DNA of 64,000 nt, taken from Pleurodeles waltl (taxonomy: Eukaryota > Chordata > Amphibia > Caudata > Salamandridae). The notes beneath the pieces are model-generated. The model did no database searches. It was not told where the DNA came from and worked only from the letters and a program-made list of their open reading frames with translations. This document shows, piece by piece, positions 22,619-34,429 of this stretch (positions within the stretch are counted from its first letter, which is position 1; each line of letters opens with the position of its first letter). The stretch covers positions 421,989,776 through 422,053,775 of the forward strand of contig NC_090442.1 in NCBI RefSeq assembly GCF_031143425.1, given 5' to 3'. The translations under genes and the position numbers were made by a program.

Positions 22619-22887
22619 ATGTAGCGAATGTGCGGCTTTGCAATCAACGGACAAATGAAAAAAACATGAGTTAAATCATGGATCCCACCTTTACACAGGT
22701 TTTTGATTAGGACAGTGTTTTTTTAATAAGCGTTCGCACGCAAAACGTCTGAGTGCTAAAATAACTCGCCTAGCTCAATGATCAAGTGAAAGTGAAAGGT
22801 ACTGTTAAAGAAGCAAACTCAATAGGATTTGGTAAAGAAGAAAATAACATTAATGATTTATAGTGGTTGCTATCCTCCATAAAACTA
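22619..22887 (-). pseudogene. C-terminal Cys/His segment of the split LINE
   Basis: The minus strand reads LCKGGIHDLTHVFFICPL, matching the C-terminal zinc-knuckle-like region of many LINE ORF2 proteins. It is bounded on both sides by inverted-repeat elements. Across the left one the frame continues directly (…RYI then MSLYF) once that element and one copy of its ATA duplication are discounted. Confidence 0.65.
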
Positions 22888-24071
22888 AGGGTTCATTATG
22901 ACTTCGGCACACAGTTCACAACATCCGCAGAAGCCCCAACGGGCAGGTTGCCGCCAGTTTGGCCACCTCCCTGGAGGTCCCATTACGAGTTTCCCGCTGG
23001 GTCAGCGGGTGGAAACAGAGTTTCTGTCCGCTGACCCAGCGGGAAGCAGCCTACAGCGTTGTCTCCAGCACGTAATTGAGCCGGCGGCAGTGCTGTAGTA
23101 CGTAGTGTGCACCAGTCCCCCTGGTGCTCCCTGCACCCCGTCTCCACCAGACGTTTCATGGCAGTGCTACTGCCATGAAACCGCTGGCGAAGAGGAGAGT
23201 CGTAATCCCCAGGACTGCGCTGCTTGCAGCGCTGCCCTTGTGGGTTAGGACCACCAGCACCACCAGTCCGACCTGTGGTGGAAGAGGGGAAGCAGCGTGA
23301 ACAACGACAGCTGCACAACGACGGGCGCTGTCCACAAAAGCAGAACAACACTTTCCTGAACAATTAACTCGTTTTCCTCTGCCTTAGCCGAGCATGTCTG
23401 AACAACGAACATGCGTGGTTAAGGCAGAGGAAACAGACTCGGGATCGGAGAGGACGTGATCAGGTAAGTTGGGCTGGTGTAGGGTTGGTGGGTAGTTTTA
23501 GGGGCGGAGTAGGGGTAGTTTTAGTTTTTAAGGGCGGGTGGTGGGTCGGGGTACTTTTAGGTTTTAGGGATGGGGTGGGAATTGGGGAAGTTTAGGTTTT
23601 GGGGCAGGTGGGGTGTCGAGGTAGTTTTAGGTTTTGGGGACAGGGTTGGGTGTCACAGTAGTTTTAGGGGCGGGTGGGGTTTGGGATAATTTTAGGTTTT
23701 TAGTGCGGTTGTGGGGGGTTGGGGTAGTTTTAGTTTTTAGGGGCGGGAGTAGGGGTAGTTTTAGGGGAGGGCGGTGGGGTCGCGGTAGTTTTAGGGGCTA
23801 GGTGGGAGGTCAGGGGGGGTTGCATGCTGGAACCACGCATGTCATTCCACGCATGCCTTTACCAGGAATGCCTTTACAACGAAAAATTGTTATTAAGGCA
23901 TTCGTGGAAAAGGCATTAGTGGTAACAATGCAGTTGTTCTTCCGACTGCATTGTTCAGACATGCGTGGTTCCAGGATGCGTTGTTCGGACGTATATTTGT
24001 GGAAGAGTGGTGGTGCTGACCACCACCACGACCCTGGCAGACAGTAAACCACCAGGGTCATAATGACCCCC
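22888..24071. mobile_element. Inverted-repeat element (about 1.18 kb) with internal minisatellite
   Basis: The left end GGGTTCATTATGAC and the right end (reverse complement GGGGGTCATTATGAC) are related to the hairpin-chain termini. The inside holds GCTGACCCAGCGGGAA/CCCGCTGGGTCAGCGGG hairpin arms near 22995-23045 and an AGCGCTGC hairpin near 23215. A G-rich minisatellite and further hairpins with CATGCGTGG/CCACGCATG arms follow. The target duplication is not exact (TAA versus GAA), and exact ends are uncertain by a base or two. Confidence 0.75.
23465..23820 (+). repeat. G-rich minisatellite, GTAGTTTTAGGGGCGGG-type units
   Basis: About eight imperfect units of roughly 40-50 bp follow one another, each with a (G/T)AGTTTTAGG core followed by GGGGCGGGTGGGGT-like runs. 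The repeat lies wholly within the inverted-repeat element. It has very strong G/C strand asymmetry. Confidence 0.75.
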
Positions 24072-24075
24072 GAAA

Positions 24076-24944
24076 TCTTTAGTTAGTGTTTTTAAGAAAT
24101 GCCTAGGAGACCAATTATAGAGATATTCTAACTTACAGTTTAATTTTTCCAAGACAGACCTGAGATTTCTAATAAATGTAAAATTTGTACTAGAATTTAC
24201 ATAATACTCTTGTTTTAACAAATCTCTGAATGTACTTTCCAAAGCATGTAATAAACTGCATGCTCAACTGTAATGCTAGCAATGGCAAATGTGACAGAAC
24301 TAATTAACGCTAGTTCTAGAAATAAACCCTGGACTGGAATTGCTTGACTAACAGTTTTGATTTTTGGCAGGGCCTTTCCTTCGTACAGGTGTAGGTAGGA
24401 CCATTTCTCAATAGAGATATGCTGTAATGAGTTAACTAGCATGGGAGAAAACTTAACTTAAAAATTTCCAATAAACAATGTAAATGTCTCTTGGCTGATG
24501 CTATATAGAATTCATTTAAAACACCAACATGTGCTAGAGCCTTACTACCTAAATGAGAAAGATGGAGTTTGCTATCCGAATTTTGGGAAAACACCCTTCC
24601 AAGGTCAGTCTAGGTTTGTACTATTTTAACCTTGCTTCCTCTGACACTCTAGGAATAGGGACAGCATGATTTTGTTCCCTTAAAAACAAAAACTTTAGTT
24701 TTAGAAATATTATTATTTAAAAAATTCTGTCTAACCTAGCTTTCCAAGGTACTCAAATTTCGTTGCAAACCAATTGGGGTTAAAGCAAATGAAACCACAT
24801 TGTTAGATTGCATCATTAAGTAAAGGCCAAAGGTGATGCAGTGTGGTGAAAAGTTTCTTATGTATGAGAATTGGGCTGGTAGTTCTTATAAATAGATAGA
24901 CAACAGAAGAGGAGCTAGGAGACATACTTTTTAAAATTAATTCC
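24076..24944 (-). pseudogene. RT C-terminal half of the split LINE
   Basis: Motif B-like LLAPLLLSIYL lies at about 24890-24935. Further on, LTPIGLQRNLSTLESW and QNFLNNNISKTKVFVF follow the position of the catalytic box, which itself is destroyed. Frames 24215-24442 and 23955-24242 carry less conserved downstream sequence; the second runs into the inserted element at 24071. Confidence 0.65.
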
Positions 24945-26745
24945 TGTTAGACCTGGCATCCTTGGCGTGGTCTCCCCTGTCTTTTTTTTGCCTCTGCTTC
25001 CCATGTTTGGACTGTGTGATGACTCTGTTTTTGCTATTTGTGGTACTCTGGGCACTTTACCACTGCTGACCAGTGCTAAAGTGCACGTACTCCTGAGTAA
25101 ATTAGCTGTGTAATTGACTTTTCCATGATTGGCATATTTGATTTACTAGTAAGTCCCTGGTAAAGTGCACTAGAGGTGCCTAGGGCTTGTAAATCAAATG
25201 CTACTAGTGGGCCCGCAGCACTGGTTATGCCACACACATTAGTAGCCCTGTAAACATGGCTCAGACCTGCCACTGCAATGTCTGCGTGTGACGTTTTAAA
25301 TTGCCAATTCGACCTGGCAAGTGTACCCACTTGCTAGGCCTAAACCTTCCCTTTTTATACATGTAAGGCACCCCTAAGGAAGGCCCTAGGTAGCCACATG
25401 GGCAGGGTGCAGTATTTATTAAAGGTGGGACATGCACTGATGTGTTTTACATGGCTTAACAGTGAAATACTGCCAACTTGGGTTTTCACTGTTGCAGGAC
25501 CTATCTTTCTCAAAAGTTAACATGGGGGCTGCCTTTATCCTTAAATTGTAGTTTCCCTTTGAGATCAGATAGAAATATGGAGTTTGGGGTCTCTGAACTT
25601 ACAATTTAAAAATACATCTGTTAGTGAAGTCGGATTTTAGATTGTTAGTTTGAAAATGCCACTTTTAGAAAGTAGGCATTTTCTTGCTTTAACTATTACA
25701 AGACTCTGCCTTTTGTGGATTCCCTGTCTGGGTCAGACTGACAGTTGGGCTTTTGTGAATTCCCTCTACACAGTGACACAAAGGGAGCTGGGGTCTAGCC
25801 TGCATATCCTGATGAGCCAGCTGAGCTGGAGTGGAGGGAAGCGTGGTCACTTACACCTGAATTGGCTGTGCCTGCCCTCACACAATGCAGTCTCCAACCC
25901 CCTGGTGTGTCTGGGGCCTGGAGTAGGCAAGGCAGGATCTTGTAAACAACAGAGACTTTCCTTTGAAGTTTGCCTACTTCAAAGGTAGAAAGGGGTATAT
26001 GTATTGGACGCAAAACCCCAGACTTTAGTTCACTTATGGAACCAAGAGGAACCTCTGCAAAAGAGAAGAGCTGAAGCGCTGAGGAGAAGTGCTGCCCCTG
26101 TCTGTGACTTTACTTTGGTGGGCTATCCTGCAGTTGCTGTTTCTGCCTGTAAAAGCTGACAAAGAATTAACTTTGTTGTGCATTCCTGCTTTTTTTTTTT
26201 TTTTCAAATATATTTTTATTAACTGTTCACTGTTTTACATATGTAGGTCTATTTGTGGCAACATCTTGTTCTTATTATACATATCAACCATGCAGTCCGT
26301 GCCCCTGTTATGCTTTACAGATATTGTGTTACACAATCTCTTGTTCATTTTAATGACCATATAGTATTCATTAATCACTGTTTCCAGCACATTAACTGTT
26401 CAGCTTTTTGGGGGTTATTTCTTTCCGTGTCCCCTGTTACCATTTTGTATTTTGTGACCTTATAACAGACTTAACTCAACTTTAAACTATGTATAAACTT
26501 ATTGGCTTGTGTGGGTGGGCCTGTGCAGCTATTAAAGGGAGGTTCTGCCGGGGCGTGTCTAATTCTGCGGGAATGGCCAGCCATCTATTCCCCCCCCTTC
26601 CAGCAGCTATTTAGTTATTGTGTACAGCCCTATTTTACCCTATGTCATTGCGTGTAGCCTGGTGAGGAGCCTGACATTTCCCCAGTTCTGGTTTCGGGGA
26701 CATTCCCCAGCGGTCACGCCTATCGAGCATATTAGCCAACTCACC

Positions 26746-28298
26746 CTATCCCCTCGGGGCTATCGGTCTCTTCATTAGGTGGTCCCAGTTTGTCACTAGG
26801 TTCTCCCATTCCGGAGCAATGGGGGTCTGGCGAACTCCCCTGGCCTCCTCGGCTTTAAGGACCTGCAGTTCAGCCCTGGACCATCTCGTGACATCGCCTT
26901 TCCATTCAGACAGCGAGGGGTGGCTGGGAGACTTCCAGCCCTTCGTAATCAGTCTTTTATAGAGGGCCAGAGTAAGGTCCAAGAAACGACCCCTGACTTT
27001 CCCCCACAGGGCACCGGCCCTGAGGCCCAGCAAGCACATAGTAGGGGTTGGCTGTAGCTCCGCCTCAAACAGCCCTGACAGGACCGCCATCATTGCACTC
27101 CAACCAGTCTGAAGCACCGTACATCCCCATATCATGTGATCAAAGTCAGCCTCCCCGTCCCCACATCTGGGGCATGTCCTAGGAGTCCCATATATTTGCT
27201 GGGGCAGTCGGTAAAGAGTGAGGTATGTTCTGTGTAGGTAGTTGTATTGGATGTATCTTAGTCTCGTGTTGCGTGAGATCGTCCGGGGATAAGCTAGTGC
27301 TCTGGTCCACTCTGTCTCAGACAGGTCCCGCCCAACTGTCCTCACCCATTTTTCTCTTAGTGAATGCAGAGGGTCAATCGCAGCCTCAATTTGGGCCCGG
27401 TATATTTTAGCAACCAAATGAGGTTCCTCTCCTGTTGTCAACAGGAGGTGCAATACCCCGTGGACAGCGGGTTCCGCATTAATCGTGTCCCAATGGTCCT
27501 TCAGGGTATGCACCAACTTCCTAAAGAGCAAAAATTGTCCCGGAGGTACCCCGCCCTCGGATATATGTCAGTGAAGCTCCTCATCACTCCTTCCTTGAGT
27601 AGCCCCCCAACTGTCACCACTCCTGCTCTCGTCCATGGTCCCAGTCCTAGCCCCCCCTGTTCCCTTACTCCCTGGTCCAGGGCGAGGACCGCTAGCGGCA
27701 GAGCCGGGGAGTATGGTGGGCCACTCCGACCCTTTTTGTGCACCGTTTCCAACATTTCATTGCAACACTACACATTATGTTGTCCCCTAAGGGGGCAATC
27801 TTCCTGCTTGCCATACGTGCTACGATCTGAGCTGTATCTAATTCACCGTGTGCGGTACACAAATCCAGATGTCCCCTGCCCGCCAGCCAGCCAGCCAGCC
27901 ACCCATTGTAACTGGGATGCCAGATAAAATGCCTCGAAGTCAGTGGCACCCAGTCCTCCCATATGGGTCGGTCTACAAATGGTCGACAGCGCCGTTCGTC
28001 TACGACCATCATCCCATACCAACTCCCTGAGCAGAGCATTCAACTCGTGAAACCATGCAGAGGGGACCCGTAGTTGTAAGTTAGCGAAGTAGTAGAGGAG
28101 GCGGGGAAGCATAATCATTTTAGAGAGCGCCACTCTGGCCATTATGGTTAGCTTCAGTGAACGCCAGAACCTAACCGAGGACCGCAGGGATCTGAGTGTC
28201 CTGCCAAGATTACCATCCCGGAGGTCGCTCAGTTCGTGAAATATTTGTATGCCCAGGTATTTAAAAGTCTGCGGGCCCAATTTACATCCGCTGGGCAT
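26746..28298 (-). pseudogene. L1-like ORF2 C-terminal half
   Basis: Frame 27843-28298 starts within KYLGIQIFHELSDL (the thumb/KYLGI region) and continues TIMARVALSKMIMLPRLLYY, typical of L1/Tx1 ORF2. A shifted frame (26746-27531, 261 codons) contains TCPRCGDGEADFDHMIWGC, the C-terminal Cys-His motif, and ends about 550 bp before the poly(A). At least two frameshifts (around 27535 and 27840) separate the parts. Confidence 0.9.
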
Positions 28299-29290
28299 GC
28301 ATCAGGGCGTACGCTGCCTGGCAGTACGGGGAACACAAATGTTTTCCTTCGATTAAGGTGAAGTCCAGACAACCCCCCGAAGTCCTTCGGGATCCCCAAC
28401 GCCCACGTGAGTCCGCTTGTCCCGTCCCTCAGGTAAATAAGTATGTCATTGGCATACAGGGACACAATATACTCAGCCGGACCCCAATCAATTCCCTTAC
28501 CCACGCCTTCCCGTCGCAGCTGCGACGCTAGGGGCTCAATTGCCAGGGCAAATAATAGTGGGGACAGGGGGCACCCCTGCCTGGTTCCTCGGTGTACTGG
28601 GTATGCACTGGATATCGTTTTTCCCGTCTTCACTCTTGCTAGCGGGGATGAGTACAACAGGTCCACCCATTTCACCCAACCCTCCCCGAGTCCCATTTTT
28701 AACATCACGGCCCTTAGATAGTCCCATCTGATTGAGTCGAAGGCCTTCTCGAAATCTACCGCTAGCAAGACCCCCGCTGGCGGTTTCAATTCTTTGGGCA
28801 TGTGCAAAACGGTAAAAACCCGCCTTAGATTCAGGGAGGTGCTGTGGCCAGGAACAAAGCCGTTCTGGTCTGCGTGCGCGAGCTTGGTCAAAAGGGGGAG
28901 CAGCCGGCTAGCCATGATCTTGTTAGCATCGATAAAGGCCGAAAGTCCGTCACTGATGCCTCCCTGACATTTGTCTTGGGGAGTGGCACCACTAAGGCCT
29001 CCCGCAGCGTGCGCGGCAGCTCCCCACAGTACAATGCCTCCGCATACATCTCCATCAGCTGGGGAACCAGCAGGGACTTATATTTTTTGTAAAAATCCAT
29101 GGGGAGACCGTCTGTACCAGGGGTCCTCCCAGGGGCTAACTGTGCAATGGCCTCGTTTACCTCCTCCACTGTCACTGGTCCCCCCAGGCTATCTCTCTCC
29201 TCTGTGTTCAGTGTTGGCAGTGGGATTTGCTGCAGGTACTTGTCAAAGGTCTCCGTCCCCAGGTCGCTAGGTTTCCCATATAATTACGTA
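28229..29290 (-). pseudogene. L1-like reverse transcriptase (YAND active site)
   Basis: The minus frame 28888-29175 gives VEEVNEAIAQLAPGRTPGTD and DFRPLSML, the RT entry region; the linker FREYY precedes it. After a frameshift, 28229-28915 runs from DANKIMASRLLPLLTKLAHA-type sequence through LLAVDFEKAFDSIRW (motif A) and RGTRQGCPLSPLLFAL (motif B) to SLYANDILIYL. The active-site box at 28445-28456 reads Y-A-N-D rather than Y-A-D-D, a GAT to AAT change. The reading frame is otherwise well preserved over 228 codons, so this copy is relatively young among the LINEs here. Confidence 0.9.
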
Positions 29291-29639
29291 TAATATTCCC
29301 TGAATGCGTCATTTATGGGACCTGGTCTGAGTCTGCGGAGTCCCCCCCATCCAGTACGCATTATCCCCCCCATCCAGAGGAGCATTATCGTAAGCTCCTC
29401 TCCGTGTCTTCACGCCCTATTCTCCGTAGGCCGCTCCTCAGCCCCTAGGCAGTCCCGAACAGGTTCCCGACACCCCACCGGACCCTTCTGTTTTTGGGCT
29501 GCAGTGCTGGGGGCTCCACGTTGTCGATTTATGGCTAACTGCTAGTCTCTTCAGCTCTTCCATGCACTGCGTGTCCAGGGCTATGCTCCTCCGTCCGGGC
29601 CCTTTAGTGCGTCGTAGGCCCAGCCCGGTCACCCTTCCT

Positions 29640-30616
29640 CTTGGCGCCGATACCGTCTCCTTCTTGTTCCTCTTGTGGCATCAGAATCACGTCCAGGCGC
29701 ACTCAGCCACCCCTCAGATCCTATTCTCTTCAGGTACTCCGTCCACCATACTGCTCACTCAGGGGTCGTTGGTGCTCCAGGGTACCCGGGGGGCTCCGTG
29801 ATTTTCATCTGCCGGGCAAACTGCCCCTTGCTCCCCCACCGGGGCATGTCCCCTCGCTCATCAGCTCCGCTGGGTGTTCCTTTCCTTCGCTGGCTTAGTC
29901 TTGCCAGGGGGTCGGCCTCACTCTGTCTCTAGACCGGCTCCCGGGGACCCAGTTCAGTGTGTTCTCGGGCTGCCCCAGGCCGGGCCTCACCTCCATCGGC
30001 CACACCGGCCCACCACGATCTCCTCGGGCCCACAGGCGCCCACCGGGGTCCACAATCTATTGGCCTTGCCGCCGCTCTGGTCGCCGTCAAGGCCCAGTCC
30101 TCTTCCACCCGTCAAACGGCCTCGCTATAGGTCCAGGGGCTGTGCCGCCACCTCAGTATTATAGTGCTCCGCCATGATCGCGGGCCAGCCCCAACACTAT
30201 CAGGGGCCGCGCCCGTGTCCAGGAGCAGTGCTGCTCCGCCGCCCGATGGTGCGCACCTTCACCTGGGCCCCCAGGCCCCCGCCGGCACCTCCGCTGCAGC
30301 GGGGAGACTCGTCCGGAGTCCCCCGCTGTTCTCGGGCCGTCCACCTCCGAACCGCGTCGGCCCGCGGCTCGACGCGAGGCCGCGGCTTCAGCCGCGAGAA
30401 CGGGCCGCCGGCCTTCTCCCTCGTGGCCGGGCTAGGTCCGCTCGCCAGCACCCTCCGGGGCCGCCACGGGGGCCCGGTCACGCCCGGTACCGGCCCCCAG
30501 TTCAGCACCTCTGCGCAGACCCCGATCGGCCCGGAGACGGCGCGCTTCTACTCGATTTCCAGCCGGCCCCTCCGGAGCGAGGAAATCAGGCGTGCGCCAT
30601 CTCTGGATCCTTGGCC
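29640..30616 (-). other. Very GC/CpG-rich 5' region of the L1-like element
   Basis: GC content is far above the surroundings, especially at 29930-30600, with many CG dinucleotides. Both strands carry long frames (for example 30164-30727 plus and 30200-30508 minus) because stop codons are rare in such sequence. The position at the 5' end of a LINE suggests an internal promoter or 5' UTR; this is inference. Confidence 0.55.
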
Positions 30617-31605
30617 GTGCATTTCTGCTTGAAGAAGAATCTCCAAGGGCTCGAACTGTGCTTGCATCCTGTTTTGAAGACTCAGGGCCATCAAAGACTT
30701 CCTCTTCCATCACCTGGACTCTGCTGAGACTCATGACCTGCCAAGTGGTGCCCTATCTAGTCCCTGGGCCCTTGAAAGGTGAAGTTGGCAGAACAAGAAC
30801 TGAAATCCACGCACAGAATGCTGTGCGGGGAAATTCTCGATGCACCATCTGCAACGCAGCTGCTAAATGACATGCCACCCGCTTTGTGGCTAAAATCGAC
30901 GCTCCACCTGCATCGTGGCTGGGAGATCAACGCATCACGGCTTGAGAAACGATGCAACACCCACGTGCGGCTGCTGATAATGATGCAAACCCCACACAGC
31001 ACGGTTTTCAAACACCGTGCGACCGAATTTCTCACGCATCATCCCTGGATGTCAAAGTCATCATGAATCGACGCAGACCCGAGGCACCCCATGCCGGAAA
31101 TCAATGCATCGCTCTCTTGAGAGGGAGAAAAATGACGCATGGCCGACCCGACCAGAGAAGGAAACGAGGCACAGCCTCACTTGCGAGTTAAATCCAGCCA
31201 TCGCTGACTTTTCCAATGCACGCTTGCCCTTGCAGCTTTATTTTTTACACAAATCAGGTACTTTGTGTAAAATCAACGTTTCCATTGTTTTCTATGGAGT
31301 AAGACTCTTATTCTTTTGCAAATTCATATCTTGACTTGTGTATGCTGGATTTAGACAAATATTACCTATTTTTCTAAACTGATGTGGTGTCCATTTTGTA
31401 GTATATTCACTGTATTACTGTGTGTATTGGTACAAATACTTTACACATTGCTTCTGAGATAAGCCTGGCTGCTTGTGCCAAGCTACCAAGGGGGTAAGCA
31501 GGGCTTATCTAAGTGTGTATCTCCATTGCCCTTGCTAGAGTCAGGGTCCCTGCTTGGACAGAGTGAAACTGACTGCCGACCAGAGACCCCATATCTAACC
31601 ATTCC

Positions 31606-32440
31606 CAGTACAGATTTTAGAAGTGAGCTCTTTCTTCCTCTCCTTCCGCACTCTGCACCATGTCAAGGAGTGAAGTGCTATTATCACTCTCTGCAGTTTC
31701 AGTGGAAATCCCAGCCCCAGTAGTTTTTCTAGAGAGTAGTCCTGCCTATCTTATTAAAGGCTGTGGATAAGTCTATAAATGTAGCATACAAAATTTGTGA
31801 TTTTCCTATTACGTATTTATAGATTAATGTTTGAACAGTCGTAATATTGTCAGTAACAGCATGGTTAAGATTAAATCCTGCTTGTGCCCACGGTATAACC
31901 CCTCTGGCAAAAACTCAACTCTGCAGTTGCTTTAAGATGCAACCTGCCAACACCAGTTGCATCAAGCACAGTAATCTGACGGAAATGACCAGGTAGGGAT
32001 TGTGAGCCTTTCTTATGAAGGGGAGTTATGACACTGCCCTTACATGAATTTGGAATGTGACCAGTTAAAAACAGTATGTAAAAAGAGGAGTTACATTTCT
32101 TTTTATCACTCTTACTAGAATTCCATCTGGCACATAACTGAAGAAATTCTTGCTTTTCTTAGTTTGGCAATCACCGTATTCTGTCTGGGAGAAAATACCT
32201 CTCATGGGCTGAGAAACAGGTCAGTTACATTCAGTAGGTGCATTTTCTCTATAAAGATGTGAGTTGTAATTTGTTCTGACTGAACTGGGGATAGAAACTC
32301 TAGATGTGTGTTTTTTGGTACCACTTTGGGCAGACTTGAATTCTTGGTTGCAGCTGCCTACTGTGAATCAATCCAATTTTTGCAATCTATTCTCCCTTTT
32401 ATGGTGATAGAGATGACATTTTACTAATACATTAGTGGTG
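31606..32440 (-). pseudogene. RT N-terminal half of the split LINE
   Basis: On the minus strand near 31745-31790 a YATFIDLSTAFNKI-type sequence is RT motif A. The remainder of the RT is found on the far side of the inserted LTR-like element, starting at 24944 with a LLAPLLLSIYL-type motif B. The insertion therefore fell between motifs A and B. Confidence 0.65.
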
Positions 32441-34330
32441 TAGAAGTTAGCATATAGCAATTTACATTCCTTCAATTTACCAGAGTAACAGAGAGATTTA
32501 CATGGAAAGGTAAATTGTGCACATTTAAATTATGGTGGGCAATGTGGCTGCCATTCATATTTTGACATCACGTTTAACATGAAGGCATTGTGCACTGATA
32601 TTTGAGTGTGTTATTAATTAGAATTACCATGAAACTATTATGTTAAAAAAGAAACAGTAGAAATTAAGGATATTAAGAGTATTAAATGAATATGAATGAC
32701 TCATACTTATATTGATTAAAATGGATTTTATTAACATGAGTTACATGTATGCAGAAATAAATGTATGTTTAAACTGTTCTAACATGTCGTAAATAATGTT
32801 TGCAATGAAATATTTTGCTTTGCATATTTGATTTGAATTGTAAGGAGAGCTATGGGATTTATGTTGATTAATTGTATTTATGTGCATTTTGTTTTTTTTT
32901 AGCTTGACCAGGCCTGAAAGTTTCAATCTTGCAGCAGTAGAGGAAAATTACTTGCTTATTCTGTTCCCTCTGACCTGAATTATGCTGATATAATGTTGAA
33001 TGTCCCATTATATTGAAGGCAAAGAACATGTTTTATTGTTAATTATGTAACAATATTTGTTCTAGCTGTCGAACAAGAAAGGAAACTTTTATAAATTGCA
33101 TGTGAGAATTGTTTAGTTCATTCTGTGTGTTGTGAGAGAGAATTCTAAAGTAAAAAAGAACTAAAAAATGTAATATTTTGGTGGAACTGTATGAAATCAT
33201 AGCAATGACAAGGCACTTTTGCTGAGAAAATCCAGAATAGTCGCAAACTTGATGGCACCATTGTCAACCATTATATGTTGGATCTTCCGCGTAAGATGGA
33301 CCCATCTGGAGGACCAATCACAAGCCTGTGGACATTTCTAGTTAGAGAGAGACTTTTGGAAGTTTTGTGCTTATTCTGTCATTATCTGTCAGTCAGTCTA
33401 CCCCTGCCTCAAGTCTGCTGCTGTCACCTCCTATCTTCTTGATTCTTCTAATGAGTTTCCTGGTAGACTTAATTGCCACATTTGTTTATGCTGTTCTGTA
33501 CTAATATGCTTAAGCAAATTCTGAACTGCTAATTTGCCCTTGCGTGCAGCCTGTGTTCTGCACTGTCCTGATGTTGCTGTTAACTGATGTTGGGAGAAGG
33601 TGAACACTCATCTGACAAATTATCTGCTGCCCCTTGAGGAGAAGTATAATTAAATGATGTTTCTTGTTTCTTTTTCAGCTTAGATAATTACACCAACATA
33701 TTTTTATACAGAGTAAGCCTAGCTAGATGATTTTCCCAAAAGATTTTTGTCTCTTCTTTTGCTCACATGTGTTAGCCCGTTTCTACACATGCAAGTCCTA
33801 ATTCATGTTAGACATAAGGATAGCCCAGCCTTAAAATTTGACTGTTATTGATCGTATTTTGATGATTTACTGATGTCACCATCATCTGCTTTGAAATCTG
33901 AAATTAATGTGCATATTAGGGTTTTGCTAATCTATATCATCCTTTTGAAGTGTTTACCAGTATTGATGTTTAGTAGGCTAAATCTCTTTGGCCGTTTTAG
34001 TCAGCCAATGGTTTTCATGTATGTTTATAACTTAGTTTTGCATACAATATATGTGACATTGATTTTGGGATTGAAATAAAGCTTTGAAACTTATTCAGTT
34101 TGGAGTTTTAATTAGTGTTTAAATTGTACATGGTGTATAGAATTGTTCATGGCCTCATGTCATTGATTTTTGATCGAATGAATCTTTACTACTACCCTCT
34201 TCACCAAGTCCAAAGATCTAGTCCAACTCTAGTGGTGGGAATATTTATGATGTCTCATCTGCGTGCTTGTGGTTGCTGAACCCAAGGTGGGAAGAAGACT
34301 CCTGCGAGCACGCCAACATGGAAAGGCAAA
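32441..34330. other. Unresolved insertion or non-conserved segment within the split LINE
   Basis: Between RT motif A and the endonuclease of the split LINE lies about 1.9 kb, longer than a normal linker and AT-rich. A plus-strand GAAATAAAGCTTTGAAAC at about 34072-34090 looks like a poly(A) signal region, so a plus-strand LTR or other element may be inserted here. Neither ends nor a duplication could be defined. Confidence 0.35.
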
Positions 34331-34429
34331 TCCTTTAAAAAAAATTCTGTTGCCAGGATTCAAAGGCCATTTTGCTGTTTTTTGTAGCTTTACCTCTAAG
34401 GTCACATGAAGAGTGGCATGATCATTCCC

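Larger units (their letters stand above)
26192..30616 (-). mobile_element. L1/Tx1-like LINE insertion, 14-bp TSD, internally deleted
   Basis: A plus-strand T run at 26190-26204 is the poly(A) tail of a minus-strand insertion. GTGCATTCCTGCTT (26178-26191) and GTGCATTTCTGCTT (30617-30630) form a 14-bp target duplication with one mismatch. Inside are ORF2 RT and C-terminus (26746-29290), a short doubtful ORF1-like part (29438-29632), and a very GC-rich 5' end (29900-30616). No endonuclease domain is found, so the copy seems internally deleted. Confidence 0.85.
24945..31600. mobile_element. 2.2-kb LTR-like element (probable solo LTR), TSD ATTCC, carrying an L1
   Basis: The left end begins TGTTAGACCTGG and the right end finishes in TCTAAC plus C, so the ends are the short inverted repeat TGTTAGA/TCTAAC(A) with the last base changed. 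ATTCC lies directly outside both ends (24940-24944 and 31601-31605). Removing the internal L1-like insertion leaves about 2.2 kb with no coding potential, as expected of a long LTR left after LTR-LTR recombination. No gag or pol is present. A non-autonomous DNA element is a less likely alternative. Confidence 0.7.

Noticed and set aside
27364..27927. 187-codon plus-strand frame
   Set aside because: It is antisense to the well-recognised L1-like ORF2 C-terminal region.
30164..30727. 187- and 152-codon plus frames in GC-rich DNA
   Set aside because: Both strands and several frames are open because of CpG-rich sequence at the 5' end of the L1-like element; no domain and no codon bias.
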